The notes: a model not told the origin generated them from the sequence alone. A stretch of DNA of 64,000 nucleotides from an uncultured Alphaproteobacteria bacterium (GCA_903822175.1 CAIJOB010000028.1:1-64000); one strand, 5' to 3'. Positions 8,988 to 16,727 are shown, numbered from the stretch's first letter. Made by a program: numbers and translations.

Positions 8988-9665
8988 GTGGCCTTCTACG
9001 TCTGGTCGGTGTTCTGGGTGCTCCTGACCCTGCCTTTGGTGCTGACGCCCAGAATCTGGATGGTGAAGTCCTGGCGACCCTGGTCGCGCGTGGTGATGTG
9101 GCTGTTGCTGGCGATCTGCGGCATCCGGGTGGAGTTCCGCGGCCAGCAATACATGCCGACCCAGCGCGCCCTGATCGCCCCCAAGCACCAGTGCATGTTC
9201 GACGTCTTCGCCCAGTTCGCGGTCCTGCCCGACAGCTGCTTCGTCACCAAGCGGGAGCTGATGTGGATCCCGTTCTTCGGCTGGTACGCCACGAAGGCTC
9301 GGATGATTTCGGTCGACCGGGCGGGCCAGGCCGCCGCGCTGCGCAAGCTGGTCGCCGACGCCAAGGACCGCTTCGCCGATGAGCGCCAGCTGGTGATCTT
9401 CCCGGAAGGCCACCGGGGCGAGCCGGGCGTCGCCGGCGACTACAAGCCCGGCATCGCCGCCCTCTACCGCGAGCTCGATGTGCCGGTGCATCCCATCGCC
9501 ACCAACGCTGGCGTCCACTGGCCCGCCCACGGCGTCCTGCGCCGCCCAGGCACCATCGTCTACGAATACCTGGAACCCATCCCGCCGGGCCTCAAACGCG
9601 CCGAGTTCATGCGCATCCTGCAAGACCGCATCGAGACCGCGTCCATGGCGCTGCTGCCGCTCTGA
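8988..9665 (+). CDS. plsC: 1-acyl-sn-glycerol-3-phosphate acyltransferase
   Basis: 225 residues from the GTG at 8988. It transfers an acyl chain to lysophosphatidic acid, giving phosphatidic acid, at the inner membrane. The H(x)4D catalytic motif is HQCMFD, preceded by ALIAPK; motif III appears as FPEGHRGEPG. A hydrophobic N-terminal segment anchors it. The true start is uncertain: the frame is open back to a stop at 8943-8945 and encodes LLLLRSLLFTV, but offers only CTG codons there, so either the GTG or a CTG is used. It is the last gene of the ftsE-ftsX-DUF218-plsC run. Confidence 0.9.
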   Translation: MAFYVWSVFWVLLTLPLVLTPRIWMVKSWRPWSRVVMWLLLAICGIRVEFRGQQYMPTQRALIAPKHQCMFDVFAQFAVLPDSCFVTKRELMWIPFFGWYATKARMISVDRAGQAAALRKLVADAKDRFADERQLVIFPEGHRGEPGVAGDYKPGIAALYRELDVPVHPIATNAGVHWPAHGVLRRPGTIVYEYLEPIPPGLKRAEFMRILQDRIETASMALLPL

Positions 9666-9670
9666 GCCGT

Positions 9671-9812
9671 CTCCCCTCCCCGTTCCGGGGAGGGACAGAT
9701 CGCGAAGCGATCAGGGTAGGGAAGTGTGGGCCAGGGTGCTGAGTGGGCGCTTGAACGCGACTTCCCCACCCGTCTCGCTATCGCTCGCCACCCTCCCCAT
9801 CAGGGAAGGAGA
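9671..9812. repeat. Dispersed palindromic repeat, family D
   Basis: About 142 bases framed by CTCCCCTCCCCG and CACCCTCCCCATCAGGGA, with inner hairpins such as GATCGCGAAGCGATC. It fills the gap between plsC and the convergent ChaC gene and runs past the ChaC stop codon (9800-9802), so it supplies the last codons of that protein. Similar CCCC/GGGG-armed repeats occur elsewhere in the window (families A, B, C, E). Confidence 0.55.
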
Positions 9813-10360
9813 GATTTCTCCACCAACCCCAGCAAAGCCTCCATCGACCGGTCCCGGATGCCCTCCTGCCTCAGGTGCTCCACCAGGTCCTTCAGATAGT
9901 CCTCATTGCGCCCCGACAGCCCGACAGCCCCGGAGATCAACTCCGCCTGCCGTTCCAGACTGAGCGCGCCGGCCCACTGCGGATGATGCACGTCCGACAG
10001 GAACACGGTGGCCTCGACGCGCCGTCCGTCGGCCAGCCGCACGAATCGCCGTCCCTCGATATAGGTCTCCGTCGGCTGCTCGCGCTCCAGCAGATAGGCG
10101 TAGACCTGCGCCCAGTCAGCATCAGCGATCCGGTAGGCCATGCCGCGCACCGAGCCCCCTGGCGCCAGGCCCAGCACCAGGCCCGGCCGCTCATAGGTCC
10201 CCCGGTGATGCACCGAATAGATGCAGAAGGCCCGCCGCCGGCCGGCCAGGATCGCTGGAACCCGCTCGGCGAAGGCGAAGCCCGGCCGCCACATCAGGGA
10301 CCCGTACCCGAACACCCAATGCTCGTCCGCCATCGCGCCCCGCTGTAAGAAGCCATCCAT
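9800..10360 (-). CDS. ChaC-like gamma-glutamylcyclotransferase
   Basis: 186 residues. The start of the fold, VFGYGSLMWRPGF, is the ChaC/GGCT signature. The expected catalytic acid is in LLEREQPTETYIEG, and a conserved AYRI segment follows the first strands. ChaC enzymes cleave the gamma-glutamyl bond of glutathione to 5-oxoproline and Cys-Gly in the cytosol. The ATG at 10360 is preferred because AGGAGA lies five bases upstream; an internal ATG at 10333 is the alternative. The start shares CATG with the divergent DUF2125 gene. The last three residues (LLP) and the stop are inside the family D repeat, so the C-terminus may have been altered by it. Confidence 0.88.
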   Translation of the reverse strand: MDGFLQRGAMADEHWVFGYGSLMWRPGFAFAERVPAILAGRRRAFCIYSVHHRGTYERPGLVLGLAPGGSVRGMAYRIADADWAQVYAYLLEREQPTETYIEGRRFVRLADGRRVEATVFLSDVHHPQWAGALSLERQAELISGAVGLSGRNEDYLKDLVEHLRQEGIRDRSMEALLGLVEKSLLP

Positions 10361-11420
10361 GACTTCTCCTGACACCGACTCTCTGCCCGATCCCGCCACA
10401 CCCCGCAAATACCGCCGCCTCGGCCTGATCCTGCCGTTCGCGGCGCTGGGCCTGGTGGTCGTGGGCTGGAGCGCCGCCTGGTTCTGGGCGCAGGGGCAGA
10501 CCGCCAAGCGCATGGACGCGGCCGTGGAGGGGTGGAAACAGGCCGGCTACCAGGTCGCCTGGCGCCAGCGGACCATCGGCGGCTACCCCTTCCGCATGGA
10601 CGTGACGCTCACCGACGCCACCGCCCGCGCGCCCGGCGGCTGGGGGCTGGAGACGCCCAAACTTGAGGGCGAGGCCTATCTGTTCAGCATGGGCCACTGG
10701 CTGATCGCCGCCCCCACCGGGCTCACCTTCGTGCGCCCGCTGGGCGGCCCAGTGGCGGTGAAGGGCCAGCTGATCCGCGCCAGCCTCACCCACCTGCAGT
10801 CGCGTCCGCCGAGCTTCTCCTTCGAGGGCGTCAAACTGACCTTCGCGCCCGCCGCCGGCGCCCAGCCCTTCGGCCTCGCCGGCGCCGACCGCGTTGAGTT
10901 CCACCTGCGCGCCGGCCCCGACGACGAGGGCGGCGTCTTCGCCAGCCTCGACGGCGGCAAGGCCGGCCCCTCCGGCGTCCTCGCCCAGGTGGCCGGCGGC
11001 AAGCCGATTGCCATGGTCTGGAATTCCACCCTCTCAAAGATGAGCGCCTTTGGCGGCCCGACCTGGCCGGACGCGGTGCGCCACTGGACCGCCGGCGGCG
11101 GCCAGATGACCGTGCGCAACGCCGGGATCACCGCCGGCGACGCCAGCGTCGGCGTGACTTCAGGCACGCTCAGCGCCGCCTCCGACGGCCGCCTCTCCGG
11201 CGCGCTGCAGGTGACCCTGCGCCAGGCGCCGCGCGGCATGACCGCTCTCGCCTCCCAGGGCGTCGTCGACGGGAGCGCGGCCCAGTCCGCCGCGACGGTC
11301 ATCCAGGCGCGGCAGGGCGCGGGCGACACCGCCCAGGCCGCCATCGACTTCCAGGCCGGACGCACCACGCTCGGACCCGTCGCGCTCGGCGCCGCGCCCA
11401 AGGTCTACGATCCACGCTGA
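10359..11420 (+). CDS. DUF2125 domain protein
   Basis: 353 residues. A Pro/Arg N-terminus, one membrane anchor (about 23-44, ILPFAALGLVVVGWSAAWFW), then a large periplasmic part that starts with the DUF2125-type GYQVAWRQRTIGGYPFRMDV. DUF2125 proteins are common in alphaproteobacteria and their role is unknown; they resemble AsmA-like beta-rich envelope proteins. The ATG overlaps the divergent ChaC start on the shared CATG at 10358-10361. The ribosome-binding site is weak (AAGAAG). It ends shortly before the tRNA gene on the other strand. Confidence 0.8.
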   Translation: MTSPDTDSLPDPATPRKYRRLGLILPFAALGLVVVGWSAAWFWAQGQTAKRMDAAVEGWKQAGYQVAWRQRTIGGYPFRMDVTLTDATARAPGGWGLETPKLEGEAYLFSMGHWLIAAPTGLTFVRPLGGPVAVKGQLIRASLTHLQSRPPSFSFEGVKLTFAPAAGAQPFGLAGADRVEFHLRAGPDDEGGVFASLDGGKAGPSGVLAQVAGGKPIAMVWNSTLSKMSAFGGPTWPDAVRHWTAGGGQMTVRNAGITAGDASVGVTSGTLSAASDGRLSGALQVTLRQAPRGMTALASQGVVDGSAAQSAATVIQARQGAGDTAQAAIDFQAGRTTLGPVALGAAPKVYDPR

Positions 11421-11447
11421 AACGGGAAATTCGCGCTGGGGACCCGG

Positions 11448-11524
11448 TGGTAGCTGGAGGCGGGCTTGAACCGCCGACCTGTGGGTTATGAATCCACCGC
11501 TCTAACCAACTGAGCTACCCAGCC
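11448..11524 (-). tRNA. tRNA-Met (CAT anticodon, probably elongator)
   Basis: Read on the minus strand, the 77 bases fold as a normal cloverleaf: acceptor GGCTGGG against TCCAGCT (G-U at both ends), D-arm with TAGCTCAGTTGGTTAGAGC, anticodon loop TTCATAA with anticodon CAT, T-arm with GGTTCAAGC, and an encoded 3' ACCA. The D-loop and the unremarkable first pair suggest the elongator rather than the initiator. A tRNA-Ile with a modified CAT anticodon is a less likely alternative. Confidence 0.93.
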
Positions 11525-11578
11525 ATGCCGACCGGGTCCCCGAGCGCGAGGCGCGGGTTATAGGGTCTCACCCCCCAG

Positions 11579-11622
11579 GCTTCAAGCGGGGGCTTCAAGC
11601 GGGGGCTTCAAGCGCTTGAAGC
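11579..11622. repeat. 13-bp tandem repeat ending in an 18-bp perfect palindrome
   Basis: The unit GCTTCAAGCGGGG occurs at 11579 and 11592 and begins a third time at 11605, where it turns into the perfect palindrome GCTTCAAGCGCTTGAAGC (11605-11622). The palindrome contains the permease stop codon (TGA, complement of 11608-11610). It may serve as a transcription end for the permease, without a T-run. Confidence 0.7.
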
Positions 11623-13014
11623 CGCCTCAACTGACGGCCCGGCCAGGCGCCAGCCGCCGCGCGGCTTCAGAACCCACTGGTAGTAGGCCGCCGCCGCCGC
11701 CGCGCAGGCGACGCTGACAGCAAAGCTCAGCGCCCCGTCCTGCAGGCTCGTGGCCGCGAACAGCACCAGCAGGACGAGCGCCAGCGCCGGCGGCGCGGGC
11801 CACAGCGGCAGCTTCCAGCCCGGCGCGGTCGCGCGGCGTTTGCCGTGCAGCAGGCAGGCCAGCGCCAGCGCGATATAGACCAGCGTCACACTCGACCCCG
11901 ACAGCGTCAGCAACAGTTTCATCGGCGTGAGACAGAACGCCGCCGACAGCGCCCCCGCCGCCAGCGTCGCCACCCACGGCGCGCCGGTCTTCGGGTGTAC
12001 GCGCGTCAGCCATCGCCCGACCGCGCCCGGCCACACCCCATCGCGCGCCGTGGCGTAGAACTGCCGCCCGGTCATCAGCACCAGCGCGATCACCGCGTTC
12101 AGGATCGCCAGTGCGATCCCCGCGCTGATCGCCCGCCCGAGCGCCGCGCCGCCCACATGGCTCGTAAAGTCCGCGATCATCCCGTCGCCCGCCGCCAGCA
12201 GGCCCTGCAGGTCGCTCGCGCCCGCCAGCACCGCCGACAGCGCCGCCATCTCGGTCACCACCGTCACCGCCAGCGCCCACAGCACCGCTCGCACCAGCTT
12301 GCGCCGCACATCGGTCACCTCCTCGGCCAGGTAGATGGCGCTGCCATAGCCGTCGTAGGCGAAGAGCCCGACCACCACCCCGGTCGCCAGTCCGCCCAGC
12401 CCCACCGCCTCCAGGCCATGCCCCGACGCCGCCAGCTTCAGCGGCTGGGCGATCAGCGCGCTCAACGGCCGCACCGCATGCCGCGCGCCCAGCGCCGTCA
12501 CCAGCCCCAGCGCCACCAGCTCCACCGCCAGAAACGCGCCGGTCACCGCCGCGCTCGACCGGATGTTGAGAATGCCCAGCCCCGTCCCGACCGCCAGCGC
12601 CGCAAAGGCCGCGCCGACCGGCGACACGCCGGGCCACACCGCCGCCAGATAGTCGGCCACCCCCAACGACAGCACGCTCGCGGCCAGGATCATGTTGAAG
12701 AGGTTGACCCCCAGCACCGCGAACCCCGCCGCCGGCCCCAGCACCGAGCCCACGATGGCGTACTCCCCGCCGGCAGAGGGAAAGGTCGACCCCAGCTCCG
12801 CGTAGGTCAGCGCCATGCACAGCGCCACCAGCCCCGCCGCCGCCATGGAGATCAGCGCCCCCGACCCCGCCGCCTGGATCACACCCGGCAGGATCACGAA
12901 CACCGAAGACGCCGGCGTCTCGGCCGACAACGTCAGGAACAGCGCGCCCATCACCCCCATGCCACGGGCCAGCGGGCGGACGGCTGAGGCTGTGGAATCG
13001 GCGGCGTGGCTCAT
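11608..13014 (-). CDS. APC-family amino acid permease
   Basis: 468 residues with about twelve hydrophobic helices. The N-terminal region TLSAETPASSVFVILPGV and the AYAELGS-like stretch LTYAELGSTFPSAGGEYA match the amino acid-polyamine-organocation superfamily; GLFAYDGYGSAIYLAEE corresponds to TM6 and its conserved acidic turn. It probably imports an amino acid or amine by proton symport across the inner membrane; the substrate is not readable. The start ATG at 13014 follows no strong ribosome-binding site. The C-terminus ends inside a palindromic tandem repeat. Confidence 0.88.
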   Translation of the reverse strand: MSHAADSTASAVRPLARGMGVMGALFLTLSAETPASSVFVILPGVIQAAGSGALISMAAAGLVALCMALTYAELGSTFPSAGGEYAIVGSVLGPAAGFAVLGVNLFNMILAASVLSLGVADYLAAVWPGVSPVGAAFAALAVGTGLGILNIRSSAAVTGAFLAVELVALGLVTALGARHAVRPLSALIAQPLKLAASGHGLEAVGLGGLATGVVVGLFAYDGYGSAIYLAEEVTDVRRKLVRAVLWALAVTVVTEMAALSAVLAGASDLQGLLAAGDGMIADFTSHVGGAALGRAISAGIALAILNAVIALVLMTGRQFYATARDGVWPGAVGRWLTRVHPKTGAPWVATLAAGALSAAFCLTPMKLLLTLSGSSVTLVYIALALACLLHGKRRATAPGWKLPLWPAPPALALVLLVLFAATSLQDGALSFAVSVACAAAAAAYYQWVLKPRGGWRLAGPSVEAASSA

Positions 13015-13060
13015 GCGGCCGCGACCCTAGGCGAGGCTTCTGCCGTAGTCAGCCGGTTCG

Positions 13061-13579
13061 CTAGGTTGGCCAGAAAATGACGACTGAATCGGCAAAGGGA
13101 ACTCCAGCTTTCAGCCTTCCCTCATGCACCCAGGCGTCGACCATCGCGCGAGTGACGGCAGGTATGCCGCTTGGGGGTTCTCTCATAACCAGTAGCCTCC
13201 CATCGGCTTCCCGGGCGCTATAGACATCGGCTTTGAGCGCTCCGTGCGGGAAGCTGCGCTCCCAACAGATATAGCCGCCCTTGGCGCTGAGCAGCTCGGG
13301 CAATTCGTTCGGCGACGCGCTCGCAGGCTTCTCCACGAGAGCATCCAGTTCATCCGCCAACGACGAGAACTGCGCAGCTCTATTGCGTAGATTGGCTCGC
13401 AGAGTGACGAACCACTCAGGTGGGACGGGATACGATCTCCCCTCTCGCGCGGCTTGTGCGATGCGCTGCATCGTCCGAGGTGGCGCGCCCAGAAACTGCG
13501 CCATCTGTGCAGCCCAGAACAGGTTGCTGAAGAGCGCTATGCCGATGCGATCGAGGATTTGCACATCTGATTGTTCCAT
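13061..13579 (-). CDS. Small protein with Cro/C1-like HTH N-terminus, unknown role
   Basis: 172 residues. The N-terminal segment FWAAQMAQFLGAPPRTMQRI resembles the helix-turn-helix of phage repressor-like proteins (Leu-Gly-x-x-x-Arg-Thr-x-x-Arg core) and is followed by a PVPPEW turn that is common after such domains. The C-terminal half (about 95-172) I do not recognise. Its base composition is visibly less GC-rich than its neighbours and codon choice is freer, which suggests recent acquisition. Upstream lies an inverted repeat TGTCG-N7-CGACA that could be its own operator. It starts at ATG 13579; no strong ribosome-binding site is seen. Confidence 0.6.
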   Translation of the reverse strand: MEQSDVQILDRIGIALFSNLFWAAQMAQFLGAPPRTMQRIAQAAREGRSYPVPPEWFVTLRANLRNRAAQFSSLADELDALVEKPASASPNELPELLSAKGGYICWERSFPHGALKADVYSAREADGRLLVMREPPSGIPAVTRAMVDAWVHEGRLKAGVPFADSVVIFWPT

Positions 13580-13587
13580 CCGTGATC

Positions 13588-13651
13588 TGTCGCAGATGGC
13601 ACCAATTGCGTCAAGTGTCGCTAATTACGACAGTTGGAACAATTTACGACA
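13588..13651. promoter_or_regulatory. Candidate operator: repeated TGTCG/CGACA sites
   Basis: TGTCG-CTAATTA-CGACA forms a 17-bp inverted repeat at 13616-13632. Single half-sites lie at 13588-13592 (TGTCG) and 13647-13651 (CGACA). On the minus strand TTGACG (complement of 13608-13613) could be a -35 box for the HTH-like gene. Binding by that gene's product is inference. Confidence 0.35.
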
Positions 13652-13657
13652 TTTCCT

Positions 13658-14347
13658 CTACCTGTGCTTGAGCATGTCCGACCAGCGCCAATCGCCCTCG
13701 CCCATCACCAGCCGCCCGCCGCCCGGCCCGTCATTCAGCGACAGCAGCACCAACCCGTGCACCGGCTGGGCGCGGCAGGCCTCCGGCGCAAAGGCGATCT
13801 CCCACATGATCGCCTCGCGCACCGCCGCCAGGCCCGCGCCATCCTGGCCGTGACTGCGCACCCAGTCGCCGTTCCAGACGAACATGGCCTTCCCGCGGTC
13901 GCTGCGCGCCTCGGCCACGGCGGCCTGCACCAGCCCGTTGCGCCGCAGCGCCGCCTGCAGCTGGCGGACCATGTCGCAGCGCCCGCCGGCCCCGGACCCG
14001 GCGACTGCCGCCGAAGCCACCTGGGCGTCGCTGGCCTCGTCCTCGCCATCGGCGCTCGGGCCTTTGCCCGAAGGCAGCGGCCGCACGTCAGGCGGCGGCG
14101 CGCGAACCTGCCGCGCGAGGTTGCGCGGTGGCGGCGGCTTGGCCGGCGGCGGCGGGTCAGGCGTCGGCACAGGGACCGGATCGGCCTGTGGCGCGTCGAC
14201 CAGCTGCACGACCATCGGCGCCGGCTCCTCCACCTTCGGCGGCGTCCCGCGCACGCTCAGCAACAGGGCGAGCGCGCCCAGGTGCGCCGCGACGCTGAAC
14301 GCCGCGACCGCCACCGAGCGCCGCCGGTCCGAACGGCGGCCCGCCAC
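13658..14347 (-). CDS. TonB-like proline-rich membrane protein
   Basis: 229 residues from the GTG at 14347. A basic N-terminus (RRSDRRRSVAV) precedes one membrane helix (about 12-32), then MVVQLVDAP and a long Pro-rich stretch, as in TonB-type energy transducers. The C-terminal domain (from about residue 120, CDMVRQLQAALRRNG...) is not the canonical TonB fold I know; it carries two Cys and a WRWSDML end. It may span the periplasm, but a TonB function is only suggested by the N-terminal half. The start is uncertain: the frame continues upstream through two palindromic elements to an ATG at 14488, which is probably spurious, and an inner GTG is also possible. Confidence 0.65.
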   Translation of the reverse strand: MAGRRSDRRRSVAVAAFSVAAHLGALALLLSVRGTPPKVEEPAPMVVQLVDAPQADPVPVPTPDPPPPAKPPPPRNLARQVRAPPPDVRPLPSGKGPSADGEDEASDAQVASAAVAGSGAGGRCDMVRQLQAALRRNGLVQAAVAEARSDRGKAMFVWNGDWVRSHGQDGAGLAAVREAIMWEIAFAPEACRAQPVHGLVLLSLNDGPGGGRLVMGEGDWRWSDMLKHR

Positions 14348-14348
14348 C

Positions 14349-14425
14349 CCTAGTGTCCCGTTTCCGAAGTTCGCCAGCGCTTGTGGCGGGCTTGAGCGAA
14401 CTTCGGAATCGATGAGGACACTAGG
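14349..14425. repeat. CCTAGTGT palindromic element, copy 1
   Basis: 77 bases. Ends are CCTAGTGTCC and GGACACTAGG (perfect 10-bp inverted repeat); inside them TTCCGAAGTTCGC pairs with GCGAACTTCGGAA (13 bp) around a loop containing GCCAGCGCTTGTGGC. It lies directly upstream of the TonB-like gene. The neighbouring copy at 14439 differs by changes that keep the stem paired. Confidence 0.85.
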
Positions 14426-14438
14426 CAAGCTTTCGCTT

Positions 14439-14517
14439 CCTAGTGTGCTTCTTGGTTCTGAAGTTCGCTGCGGCGCACGACCCATCATGAGGCGAACTTC
14501 AGAACCAGCACACTAGG
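14439..14517. repeat. CCTAGTGT palindromic element, copy 2
   Basis: 79 bases. Ends CCTAGTGTGCT and AGCACACTAGG pair, and GGTTCTGAAGTTCGC pairs with GCGAACTTCAGAACC. The right end supplies the TAG stop codon of the OmpA-family gene (complement of 14513-14515). Compared with copy 1 a C-G pair in the stem is replaced by T-A on both arms, a covariation that shows the hairpin itself is kept. Confidence 0.85.
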
Positions 14518-15124
14518 TCAGGACGATCAGCACCACGCGGCGGTTCTGCTTGCGCCCGTCGCGCTTGTTGTTCGGCGCCACCGGGTCGTCGGCGCCATAT
14601 GAGATCGTCGCGATGCGGTTCAGCGCCACGCCGTGCTCGTTCAGGTACCGCCGCACCGCCTCGGCGCGCTCCGCGCCCAGCCGGTAGTTGGCGTCTTTGG
14701 CGCCGGTGTTGTCGGTGTGGCCCTGGACCTCGACATAGACGTTGCGGTTGTCGGTCTTCAGCTTGTCCACGAAGGCGTCGAGCCGGGCGGTGGCCTCGGG
14801 CGACAGTGCGGCTTTCGACGGCCCGAACTTCATGGAATCGTCAGTGAGAACCTCGGAGTAGAGGAACTTGCCCTCGGCCAGCTTGCCGGCCGCGGTCGCC
14901 CGCTCCAGGGCGTCGCGGGTGGTTCCGTCGAGCGCCGCCAGCCGGGTGTCATGCTCCCCGACCTTGGCGTTCACATCGGCGACCTTGCCGTTCACATCGT
15001 CCACCCTGGTGGAGACCTGGCCGACCTGCTCATTGACGAATTTCTTGGTGGCGCAGCCCCCCAGGCTCACAACTCCGAGCACCATGGCCCCTGCGATCAG
15101 TATCTTCGGCGCGCGCTGGATCAT
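14513..15124 (-). CDS. OmpA-family peptidoglycan-associated lipoprotein
   Basis: 203 residues. The signal peptide ends with VVSLGGCATKK, so it is a lipoprotein lipidated at about Cys22. A heptad-like stretch (VGQVSTRVDDVNGKVADVNAKV) suggests a short coiled coil. The C-terminal OmpA domain has the peptidoglycan-binding core VEVQGHTDNTGAKDANYRLG and the Arg in GAERAEAVRRYL. It should link the outer membrane to peptidoglycan. The ATG at 15124 is chosen because GGAGGA lies eight bases upstream and the signal peptide begins there. The stop codon is inside the palindromic element at 14439-14517. Confidence 0.9.
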   Translation of the reverse strand: MIQRAPKILIAGAMVLGVVSLGGCATKKFVNEQVGQVSTRVDDVNGKVADVNAKVGEHDTRLAALDGTTRDALERATAAGKLAEGKFLYSEVLTDDSMKFGPSKAALSPEATARLDAFVDKLKTDNRNVYVEVQGHTDNTGAKDANYRLGAERAEAVRRYLNEHGVALNRIATISYGADDPVAPNNKRDGRKQNRRVVLIVLT

Positions 15125-15337
15125 GCGGTAGTTCCTCCGTGTCGGCGGCTCCCGGCCACCGGCTAAGCTCCCCAGCTGCGACAATCTGGCAGGCTGAAAG
15201 GGGCGGTTTTCGGGCGCAGCTTTGCCGTAAGCCCTTGGTCAAGCTTGGCTTTGCCCCGCCGCGCCGAACCGGCTACCGTCTATCCAAACAGGAGCGGCCG
15301 CCGCCTTTCAGGACGTCGCCGCCAGGGGAGAGACGCC

Positions 15338-16537
15338 ATGCGAAATCCGAAGAAGACCCTGCTGTGGGCCGGCGCCTGCGCCATCGCCGCGCTGCTCGTC
15401 ACGGGGTCTGTCCAAGCCGCGCCGGCCCCCGCGAAAACCGCCGCGCCGACCCCGCCGATGGGCTGGAACAGCTGGAACCACTTCGCCGCCAAGATCGACG
15501 ACGCCACCGTCCGCGCCCAGGCCGACGCCATGGTCTCCAGCGGCCTGCGCGACGCCGGCTACCGCTACATCAACATCGACGACACCTGGGAGGGCGAGCG
15601 CGACGCGGGCGGCGTGCTGCACACCAATGCCAAGTTCCCTGACATGAAGGCGCTGGCCGACTACGTCCATTCCAAGGGCCTGAAGCTCGGCATCTATTCC
15701 TCGCCCGGCGCCAAGACCTGCGCGGGCTTCGCCGGCAGCCTCGGCCACGAGGCGCAGGACGCCAAGACCTACGCCGAATGGGGCGTCGACTATCTGAAGT
15801 ACGACCTCTGCAGCCTGACGCCCTCGGTGGAAAAGGCGGCGACCCTGGAGGAAGGCCACGCCATCGAGGCCGCGGCCTACGAGAAGATGCGCGACGCCAT
15901 AAAGGCCACCGGCCGGCCGATGGTCTACAGCCTCTGCCAGTACGGCATCAACCAGCCCTGGCGCTGGGGCGCCTCGGTCGGCGGCGACCTCTGGCGCACC
16001 ACCGGCGACATCTCCGACCGCTTCTCGCGCATGGTGCAGATCGGCCTTTCCCAGGCCGGCCTGGCGAAATTCCAGAAGCCCGGCCACTGGAACGACCCGG
16101 ACATGCTGGAGGTCGGCAACGGCGGCATGAAGGCCGTCGAATACCGCACCCACATGAGCCTCTGGGCGATCCTGGCGGCCCCGCTGCTGGCCGGCAACGA
16201 CCTCTCCACCATGACCCCGGAGACCCTGTCGATCCTCGCCAACAAGGGCGTCATCGCCATCGACCAGGACCCCATGGGCAAGCAGGGCGACCGCGTCCAC
16301 GCCGAAGGCCCGCTGGAGATCTGGGCTCGCCCCCTGGCCGGCGGCGCCAAGGCCGTCGGCCTCTTCAACCTCGGCGACCGCCCCGCCAACATGAGCGTCA
16401 CCACCGCTGAGGTCGGCCTGAAAGGCCCGCACGCCCTGCACGACGTCTGGGCCGACAAGGACCTCGGCAAGCAAGCGAGCTTCAAGGCGGTGGTGCCGGC
16501 GCATGGCGTGGTGCTGCTGAGGATCGCCGCGAAATAA
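15338..16537 (+). CDS. Secreted GH27 alpha-galactosidase
   Basis: 399 residues. A Sec signal peptide (about 1-28, ending SVQAAPA) precedes a GH27 (beta/alpha)8 domain: TPPMGWNSWNHF at its start, INIDDTWEG, the nucleophile Asp156 in YLKYDLCS, and a second acidic loop TTGDISDRF that holds the acid/base. A C-terminal beta domain follows from about residue 310. It hydrolyses terminal alpha-linked galactose from oligosaccharides or glycans in the periplasm or outside the cell. GGGGAGAG is a good ribosome-binding site ahead of the ATG at 15338. No sugar transporter lies beside it. Confidence 0.93.
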   Translation: MRNPKKTLLWAGACAIAALLVTGSVQAAPAPAKTAAPTPPMGWNSWNHFAAKIDDATVRAQADAMVSSGLRDAGYRYINIDDTWEGERDAGGVLHTNAKFPDMKALADYVHSKGLKLGIYSSPGAKTCAGFAGSLGHEAQDAKTYAEWGVDYLKYDLCSLTPSVEKAATLEEGHAIEAAAYEKMRDAIKATGRPMVYSLCQYGINQPWRWGASVGGDLWRTTGDISDRFSRMVQIGLSQAGLAKFQKPGHWNDPDMLEVGNGGMKAVEYRTHMSLWAILAAPLLAGNDLSTMTPETLSILANKGVIAIDQDPMGKQGDRVHAEGPLEIWARPLAGGAKAVGLFNLGDRPANMSVTTAEVGLKGPHALHDVWADKDLGKQASFKAVVPAHGVVLLRIAAK

Positions 16538-16727
16538 GATCCTCCCCCAGCGCGGAGCGCGATTGAGGGGGAGGTGTCGCAGAGCGAAGCGACGCGACGG
16601 AGGGGGTTCGAGCCCACTCCGCCCTCCACCACGCCTTCACGCGCCGCGGGCTGCAACCCCCTCCGTCTCGCGGCGATGCCGCGAGCCGCCTCCCCCTCAA
16701 TCGGGCTTCGCCCTGGGGGAGGATCTG
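16538..16727. repeat. Dispersed palindromic repeat, family B copy 1
   Basis: About 190 bases from AGATCCTCCCCCAGCG to GGGGGAGGATCT, a near-perfect inverted pair of ends. A central GCAACCCCCTCCGTC block and inner hairpins are shared with the copy at 41921-42089. It begins right after the alpha-galactosidase stop. The remaining 250 bases up to the RND operon hold a candidate promoter and nothing else I recognise. Confidence 0.8.

Noticed and set aside
14348..14488. Extended start of the TonB-like protein at ATG 14488
   Set aside because: The extra 47 residues are translated palindromic repeats; a basic N-terminus and membrane helix start at the GTG 14347.
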